Positions 20,473 through 25,994 of a DNA stretch of 25,994 bases are shown here, piece after piece. This stretch comes from Akkermansiaceae bacterium UBA1315 (GTDB taxonomy: Bacteria > Verrucomicrobiota > Verrucomicrobiia > Verrucomicrobiales > Akkermansiaceae): contig DBTN01000026.1 in the NCBI GenBank assembly GCA_002307065.1, forward strand, positions 1 to 25,994, in the 5' to 3' direction. How positions within the stretch are numbered: position 1 is the stretch's first letter; every line of letters begins with the position of its first letter. A program made the translations under genes and the position numbers. Below the pieces are notes generated by a model. The model saw only the letters and a list, made by a program, of their open reading frames with translations. It did no database searches and was not told the origin of the DNA.

Positions 20473-22395
20473 ATGAACCGCCATTTCCAAACTCGCTGTA
20501 TCCTTCTGTGCTCGGTCCTGGTGATCGGGCTCAGCTTGCTTTCAGCCCGATTGGTCAAAATCCAGCTCGTCGATCGCCAGCGCTACGCGGAAAGCGCGCA
20601 CAAGGCCTTTACCCGTAAGGAAATCCTGCCGGCGATCCGTGGCATGATCGTCGATCGCCGTGAAGAACCGTTGGCAAAAAGTATCCCGGTTTCCACGGTA
20701 TTCGTGGATAAAAATCACCTGATGGATCCGAAGCTCGCGGCCGCAGGGCTGGCCTACAAGGAAGCCAGCGAACGGCCGGAATGGCAGGATATGGACGCTA
20801 CTGAGCGGAACCGGTTTGTCAGGCAGCGCCGCGTGCTAATTCTCAGTCGTGATAATCCGGATCTGATCGTTCAAAACCATCTTGCCTACGCGATCGGTAT
20901 TTTGTCTCGCCCGTTAGGCATGGGGAAAAATGAGCTCCGGGAAAAAATCGAAGGCAGCAAAGGCAAGTGGATTCCGATTGTAAAAGATCTGCCGGAAGAC
21001 GTCGCCGACCGGTTGCGCGAAGCGGTGGACGAACATTGGATCCAAGGATTCGAATTCGAAAATTCCATCAAACGCTGGTACACCGCGCCGAATCTCGCGA
21101 CGCATTTGATCGGCTTCACGGGCGAAGTGGAAACGAAAGACGAGGCGGGTAAAACCCACCGCAACGTCGTCGGCCGCTTCGGGATTGAATCGACCATGGA
21201 AGAATTTCTCGCCGGACGGGACGGATCGCGTGAACACAAACGAGACGCGCGCGGTCTGGTGGTTCCCGGAAATTCCGGCAGCCTGTTACCTCCGCGTGCC
21301 GGCCTGAATGTGCAGCTTACGATCGACATGGGAATCCAAGCGATCGTCGAAGAAGAACTCGACGCCGCGCTCAGCGAGTTCAAAGCGAAAAAAGGTGCGG
21401 TCGTGATGATCGATCCAAAAACCGGCGAAATCCTGGCGATGGCCAGCCGCCCGCATTTCGATCTCAATCACAAACAGAATATTTCGGAAACCGGTTACAA
21501 CTACGCCATCCAAGCGATTTACGAACCGGGTTCGACGATCAAAGTCGTCGCGGCTGCTGGCGCGTTGAACGAAGGACTGGTCACGCCGCAAACATCGATT
21601 TTTTGCCACAACGGTTCCTACGTTTCCGGCGACGTCCGCGTTCGTGACGATCACCCGGCCGGCAGCCTGAGTTTTGAAGGCGTGCTCCAAAAATCCAACA
21701 ACATCGGCACCTACAGCCTTGGCCGTCAGCTTGGATCGAAGCGATTTTATCAATACGTTGAAAACTGGGGATTTGGCCAAAAAACCGGTATCCAGCTCAG
21801 CGGTGAAAGTTCCGGAATCGCCCGTGACACGGGAAATGCCGTCGACTTTTCCCGCGCTTGTTACGGCTACGCGATGAACGTCACTCCTTTGCAAATGGCA
21901 TTGGCCTACGGGGTGATTGCGGGGGACGGCGACCGGTTGAGACCTCGAATCGTCCGGGCGCTGATCGCAAATGACGGCACGATCGTTGAAGAATTTCCGC
22001 GCGAGGTCGCAGCGAACGTTTTGAAACCGGCGACCGCGAAAAAAATGCGCTCGGCCCTCGAAAAAGTCGTCGAGCAAGGCGGCACCGCCACCCGCGCGGC
22101 CGTGCCGGGATTCCGCATCGCCGGGAAAACCGGTACCGCGTTGAAACACAATCCCAAAGGCGGATACATCGCCAACAGTTACATCGTCTCGTTTGTCGGA
22201 ATGATGCCCGCCCAAGAGCCTGCATTTGTCTGCGCCGTGGTCATCGATGACCCGCGCACGACCGAGGTGAAACGCTACGGCGGAACCATCGCCGCGCCGA
22301 CCTTTTCGAAAATCGCCAGCCGCGTCGCTGCACGAATGAATTTACAACCGACCGAACCCGTCGCATCTCCGCCTGTCCTTTCCGCCACCCGATGA
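20473..22395 (+). CDS. ftsI: Peptidoglycan D,D-transpeptidase FtsI (PBP3-type)
   Basis: A 640-residue class B penicillin-binding protein that cross-links septal peptidoglycan. One N-terminal transmembrane anchor (about residues 8-28) precedes the R(x)GxIxDR-type segment IRGMIVDRREEPLA and the dimerisation domain. The transpeptidase domain has SxxK as S354-T-I-K357, SxN as S408-N-N410, and KTG at K552-T-G-T. No PASTA domains. The stretch between about residues 75 and 200 is longer than in E. coli FtsI. ATG 20473 is preferred; a GTG at 20470 overlaps the ftsL stop. The stop overlaps murE by four bases (ATGA). Confidence 0.95.
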   Translation: MNRHFQTRCILLCSVLVIGLSLLSARLVKIQLVDRQRYAESAHKAFTRKEILPAIRGMIVDRREEPLAKSIPVSTVFVDKNHLMDPKLAAAGLAYKEASERPEWQDMDATERNRFVRQRRVLILSRDNPDLIVQNHLAYAIGILSRPLGMGKNELREKIEGSKGKWIPIVKDLPEDVADRLREAVDEHWIQGFEFENSIKRWYTAPNLATHLIGFTGEVETKDEAGKTHRNVVGRFGIESTMEEFLAGRDGSREHKRDARGLVVPGNSGSLLPPRAGLNVQLTIDMGIQAIVEEELDAALSEFKAKKGAVVMIDPKTGEILAMASRPHFDLNHKQNISETGYNYAIQAIYEPGSTIKVVAAAGALNEGLVTPQTSIFCHNGSYVSGDVRVRDDHPAGSLSFEGVLQKSNNIGTYSLGRQLGSKRFYQYVENWGFGQKTGIQLSGESSGIARDTGNAVDFSRACYGYAMNVTPLQMALAYGVIAGDGDRLRPRIVRALIANDGTIVEEFPREVAANVLKPATAKKMRSALEKVVEQGGTATRAAVPGFRIAGKTGTALKHNPKGGYIANSYIVSFVGMMPAQEPAFVCAVVIDDPRTTEVKRYGGTIAAPTFSKIASRVAARMNLQPTEPVASPPVLSATR

Positions 22396-23891
22396 TTCTT
22401 CGCGAACTTACCTCCTGTCTCACCCGTCTCACTCCAGCCGGATCGTTGGATACCGAAATCCAAGCGATCACGGTATCGTCCCGCGACGTAAAGCCGGGAA
22501 TGCTATTTGCCGCGATCCGCGGAACTTCGATCGACGGTCACCGGTTCATTCCGGACGCGATCGCCAATGGTGCCGTCGCGATTCTTGCCGAAACCGCTCC
22601 ACCTGCGGATTTCGATTTCTCGGTCGCTTGGCTGCATGTGCCCGATAGCCGCGCCGCGCTCTCCGCGCTCGCCTCATTTTCCGCAGGAAAGCCCTGGGCG
22701 GACCTGTCGATGGTCGGCGTTACCGGAACCAACGGAAAAACGACGACGACTTTTCTCATTCATCACCTCATGCAAGCCGCGTGGCATCGCGCTGGTTTAC
22801 TTGGCACGATCGTGGTGGACGATGGCGAGACCGTCCAACCGGCGAAGCACACAACGCCCGGTTCGCTTGAACTCATGGAGCTTCTGACTCGCATGCGGGA
22901 TCACGGCTGCCGGGGCGTGGCGATGGAAGTTTCTTCCCACGGCATTCATCAAAAACGCGTCGGATCAATCGGTTTCGACGCTGCGGTTTTCACCAATCTC
23001 ACCCAAGACCATCTCGATTATCACGGCACGATCGAGTCGTATTTCAAAGCGAAGGCGGATTGGTTTTACGAACTTGCCGCGGATCCATTGGGCAAAAAAC
23101 CGGTAGCCGTCATCAATTTCGACGACAGCTATGGCGCGGACCTTGCGGAGAAACTGAACGGGAAACTTCCTCAGCTTCGTTACGGGTTTGGTGTTCACTG
23201 CGATTTTCGGGCGAACAACCTCCGCCAGTCCGCGCGTGGAATGGAATTTGAGCTGACGACAAAAACGAAGTCATTCCTTGTCCGCACGCCGCTCATCGGC
23301 CGCTTCAACGTTTACAACGTGCTCGCCGCGATTGCCGCCGCCAGCACCGTCGGCATTCGTCCGCGCGACGCGGTCGCCGCGATTGCCGCCGCGCCACAAG
23401 TTCCGGGACGCATGGAAAATGTCGGAAGTGCGGGTGGAGCGACCGTATTTGTCGATTACGCGCATACGCCGGATGCTTTGGAAAATGCCTGCCGCACCCT
23501 ACGCGAGCTCAGCCCGAATCGATTGATCACGGTCTTTGGTTGCGGTGGTGATCGTGACAAAGGCAAACGTCCGTTGATGGCTGCGGCCGCCGCTCGTCAC
23601 AGCGACGCCTGCGTGATCACTTCTGACAATCCGCGCTCGGAAGATCCCGAGGCGATCCTTCGGGATATCGAAGCCGGGATGGGAACCAAAACCTATCGCA
23701 GCATCCCCGACCGGGCCGAAGCCATCGCTCTCGCCATCCAAGCCGCGCGATCTGGAGATATCATCCTCATCGCCGGAAAAGGCCACGAGCCTTACCAACA
23801 ATTCGCCGATCACACGATCGATTTCGACGACCGCAAACACGCCAGCAAGGCCCTTCGTGACCGAGCTCAGGCGATCGCTGACCAACGATGA
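22392..23891 (+). CDS. murE: UDP-N-acetylmuramoyl-tripeptide synthetase MurE (meso-DAP type)
   Basis: This adds the third amino acid to UDP-MurNAc-L-Ala-D-Glu using ATP, in the cytoplasm. It is 499 residues, normal length. The ATP loop GTNGKTTTT is at residues 112-120. The EVSSHGIHQKRVGSIGFDAAVFTNLTQDHLDYHG region (given here as landmarks EVSSHG and TQDHLDYHG) is typical, and the KAKADWF segment carries the expected carbamylated lysine. The substrate motif DNPRSEDP begins at D412; DNPR is the known marker for meso-diaminopimelate. Four-base overlaps join it to ftsI and murF. Confidence 0.97.
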   Translation: MILRELTSCLTRLTPAGSLDTEIQAITVSSRDVKPGMLFAAIRGTSIDGHRFIPDAIANGAVAILAETAPPADFDFSVAWLHVPDSRAALSALASFSAGKPWADLSMVGVTGTNGKTTTTFLIHHLMQAAWHRAGLLGTIVVDDGETVQPAKHTTPGSLELMELLTRMRDHGCRGVAMEVSSHGIHQKRVGSIGFDAAVFTNLTQDHLDYHGTIESYFKAKADWFYELAADPLGKKPVAVINFDDSYGADLAEKLNGKLPQLRYGFGVHCDFRANNLRQSARGMEFELTTKTKSFLVRTPLIGRFNVYNVLAAIAAASTVGIRPRDAVAAIAAAPQVPGRMENVGSAGGATVFVDYAHTPDALENACRTLRELSPNRLITVFGCGGDRDKGKRPLMAAAAARHSDACVITSDNPRSEDPEAILRDIEAGMGTKTYRSIPDRAEAIALAIQAARSGDIILIAGKGHEPYQQFADHTIDFDDRKHASKALRDRAQAIADQR

Positions 23892-25252
23892 AAACCATCA
23901 CCGCAGGACAACTTTCCGACATTCTCGGCGCTTCGCTCGTCGCAGGCAGCGCCGCCGTCTTGGTTTCCGGCGGTGTTTCAACGGACACCCGGAATCTCAC
24001 CGCAGGCTGTGCGTTTTTCGCGTTACGCGGAGAAAATTTCGATGGCGACCGGTTTGCGGTGGCTGCCCTCCAAGGTGGAGCTTCGGTCGCGGTCGTCCAC
24101 ACGTGGGACGGCAGCGCCCCGGCAGATACGGCGGTGATCGTCGTGAAAGACACGTTGCTCGCGCTGCAGCTCCTTGCGCATTGGTGGCGGAAACAACTGG
24201 ATTTGCCGATCATTGCGATCACCGGTTCGAATGGGAAAACCAGCACCAAGGATTTCACGGCCGCCGTTCTTTCGCAGCGGTTTAACGTTTCCGCGACTCG
24301 TGGAAATTTAAACAATCACATCGGCGTGCCTCTGACGGTTTTGGCGACCACCGAAAAACACACTGCCGCCGTTTGGGAAATGGGAATGAATCACTCTGGT
24401 GAAATCGCCCCGCTTTGCGAAATCGCCCGGCCGAAATACGGGATCATCACCAACATCGGGACCGCTCACATCGAGTTCATGGGATCGCGCGAAGGCATCG
24501 CCGAGGAAAAAGGGGTGCTCGCCCGTGCGCTGCCTGCCGATGGGATTTTGTTCCTGCCTGCGAGCTGTGATTTCACCGAATATTTCCGCATGCGGACTCA
24601 TGCACATCTCATTTCCGTCGGGAACGGCCGCGGTTTGGTGCGTGCTGAAAATATCACTTTTGAAAGCGACGGGACGCTTTTCGATTTGGTGATTGAGGGG
24701 GAAGGTTCGTCGCAGGTTTTTCTCACCGTCCCGGGCCGCCACATGGTTGGCAACGCGTTGCTCGCCGCCGCCGTCGGCTGGAAACTCGGGCTTTCCGTCG
24801 AAGAAATCTCAACCGGTCTGTCGTCGGCGATTTTGACCGGTGGACGCCTCCGCCGTTTGCAACATCAAGGCATCACCATCATCGATGATACCTACAACGC
24901 CAATCCCGAATCGATGGCCGCAGCGATCGAAACGTTGGCGGAAACCACGGTGGCGGAGAATGCCAACCGCTACATCGTTTTAGGCCGCATGGGTGAGCTG
25001 GGAACTCATGCCGAAGCGGCACATTTTAAAACCGGTGAGCTTGCCCAGTCGCGTGGACTTACGGTGATCGCCGTAGGTCAAGGTGCCGAAGGAATCGCTG
25101 CCGGCGCGGGGGATGCGATCTATTTTCCGGAGCTTGATGAAGCCGCGTCTTATCTTGCGAAAAAAGTTAAAACCGGTGATGCCGTGTTATTCAAAGGCAG
25201 CCGGTCTGCCACCATCGAACGTGTGATGAACGCCGCTTTCCCCCGAAACTAA
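23888..25252 (+). CDS. murF: UDP-MurNAc-tripeptide--D-Ala-D-Ala ligase MurF
   Basis: This completes the UDP-MurNAc-pentapeptide by adding D-Ala-D-Ala, ATP-dependent, in the cytoplasm. It has 454 residues, of normal length. Landmarks are an N-terminal substrate domain with VSTDTRNLTAGCAFFALRG-type sequence (about 30-50), the ATP loop ITGSNGKTSTK (residues 111-121), TRGNLNNHIGVPLT, EMGMNHSGEI, NIGTAHIEFMGS, and DDTYNANPESM in the C-terminal half. It overlaps murE by four bases, and its TAA stop shares one base with the mraY ATG. Several ACCGGT words occur here, one in the ATP-loop codons. Confidence 0.97.
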   Translation: MKTITAGQLSDILGASLVAGSAAVLVSGGVSTDTRNLTAGCAFFALRGENFDGDRFAVAALQGGASVAVVHTWDGSAPADTAVIVVKDTLLALQLLAHWWRKQLDLPIIAITGSNGKTSTKDFTAAVLSQRFNVSATRGNLNNHIGVPLTVLATTEKHTAAVWEMGMNHSGEIAPLCEIARPKYGIITNIGTAHIEFMGSREGIAEEKGVLARALPADGILFLPASCDFTEYFRMRTHAHLISVGNGRGLVRAENITFESDGTLFDLVIEGEGSSQVFLTVPGRHMVGNALLAAAVGWKLGLSVEEISTGLSSAILTGGRLRRLQHQGITIIDDTYNANPESMAAAIETLAETTVAENANRYIVLGRMGELGTHAEAAHFKTGELAQSRGLTVIAVGQGAEGIAAGAGDAIYFPELDEAASYLAKKVKTGDAVLFKGSRSATIERVMNAAFPRN

Positions 25253-25994
25253 TGTTATACTCGATTTACGAATTTTGGTATCAAGCTCGCGAAGCCGAAC
25301 GCGCCGCTGGCGTGGATGGATGGGCGGAAATGTTTTCATTTCTGAACTTGTTTCAGTACATCACCATCCGTGCGGCGGGAGCGGGGATTTTAGCCTTTTT
25401 GCTATCGATCGTTTTTGGTCCGAGAGTGATTCGGAAACTGATTTCGCTCAAAGTCGGGCAACCTCTGCGAACGGCGGAAGAGGTTCATAAACTGGCTGAG
25501 CTGCATGGCGGAAAAATCGGAACTCCGACGATGGGTGGAGTCTTGATCATCGGCTCAGTGTTGATTTCCACCTTTGTGTTTTCCCGTCCCTTCAATCCGT
25601 TCGTCGCGGTCTGCGCATGTACGATGGGTGCGTGTGGTCTGCTCGGCTTTTGTGATGACTACCGGAAGGTGAAAGAAAAATCGTCGGATGGAATCAGCAG
25701 CCGGACGAAATTGTTTTGGCAGCTTCTGATCGCACTGGTCGCCGGTTCGTTTATTTTCTTCAAACCGGAGATCTCCGGGTTTGGAGCGACGGCCCAGCAA
25801 GTCGCGGACGGACAGGCCGGATTTTATCTGGGCAAAGTCAAGGAAACGGGCGCTCTGATTCCGATCGACATCGGTGCGATTTGTTTCCCGCTGATTAAGA
25901 CTCCAATTCTGAATCTCGGATGGTTATGCATTCCGTTTTTCGCATTGATCATCGTGGGTTGCTCGAACTCGGTGAATCTCACCGACGGTCTGGA
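25252..25994 (+). CDS. mraY: Phospho-N-acetylmuramoyl-pentapeptide-transferase MraY, 3' end beyond window
   Basis: An integral membrane enzyme that transfers phospho-MurNAc-pentapeptide to undecaprenyl phosphate to make lipid I. The first 247 codons are present of about 360-380 expected. It starts MLYSIYEFWYQAREAERAAG, a longer hydrophilic lead than in E. coli. Transmembrane helices begin at about residue 40 (AGAGILAFLLSIVFGP). Motifs are the KIGTPTMGG loop, the FCDDYRKV Asp pair with following KEKSSDGISSRTKLFWQ, and SNSVNLTDGL at the window edge (usually SNAVNLTDGLDGL). An insertion between helices near GFGATAQQVADGQAGFYLG is longer than in E. coli. It overlaps murF by one base (TAATG). Confidence 0.97.
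   Translation, partial: MLYSIYEFWYQAREAERAAGVDGWAEMFSFLNLFQYITIRAAGAGILAFLLSIVFGPRVIRKLISLKVGQPLRTAEEVHKLAELHGGKIGTPTMGGVLIIGSVLISTFVFSRPFNPFVAVCACTMGACGLLGFCDDYRKVKEKSSDGISSRTKLFWQLLIALVAGSFIFFKPEISGFGATAQQVADGQAGFYLGKVKETGALIPIDIGAICFPLIKTPILNLGWLCIPFFALIIVGCSNSVNLTDGL

Overview
The window reads as chromosomal DNA of a Gram-negative bacterium, most likely Verrucomicrobiota (Verrucomicrobiaceae-like). This is inferred from the gene families, the general lack of Shine-Dalgarno sequences, the KDO-pathway isomerase, the DUF3500 protein and the types of intergenic repeat; no rRNA or marker search could be run. No phage, plasmid, insertion sequence or CRISPR array was seen. Nearly every gene is housekeeping, and the unusual signals lie in the gaps and in one gene fusion.

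Left part (1-4326, minus strand): a chaperone locus transcribed as dnaK, a Fic-family enzyme, groES, then groEL (cut by the window edge). A REP-like triple hairpin fills the dnaK-fic gap. No CIRCE operator was found. A 330-bp divergent gap separates dnaK from recJ (4657-6354, plus).

Middle (6571-13235): a single reading frame fuses ribose-5-phosphate isomerase B to serine hydroxymethyltransferase. It is followed by zwf and opcA, giving a small pentose-phosphate / one-carbon cluster. Convergent to it on the minus strand are a secreted DUF3500 protein, an HI0933/PP_4765-type flavoprotein and, further right, the arabinose-5-phosphate isomerase KdsD (13240-14220). A short secreted protein of unknown function is divergent from kdsD and leads into pyrH and frr. 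A 255-bp gap packed with repeats follows, then an M42 metallopeptidase and, on the other strand, a 97-residue conserved hypothetical.

Right part (18292-25994, plus): the start of the division and cell wall (dcw) cluster, mraZ, rsmH, an ftsL-like gene, ftsI, murE, murF and mraY (cut by the edge). From rsmH onward the genes overlap or nearly touch (ATGA or TAATG), so translation is probably coupled. Between mraZ and rsmH sits a tandem array of about 105-bp units. Two hairpins in the array keep their loops while their stem bases change in compensating pairs. This is the best candidate in the window for an undescribed structured element.

Across the whole window the palindrome ACCGGT is strongly over-represented (about 54 copies counted by eye, against roughly 8 expected from base composition).
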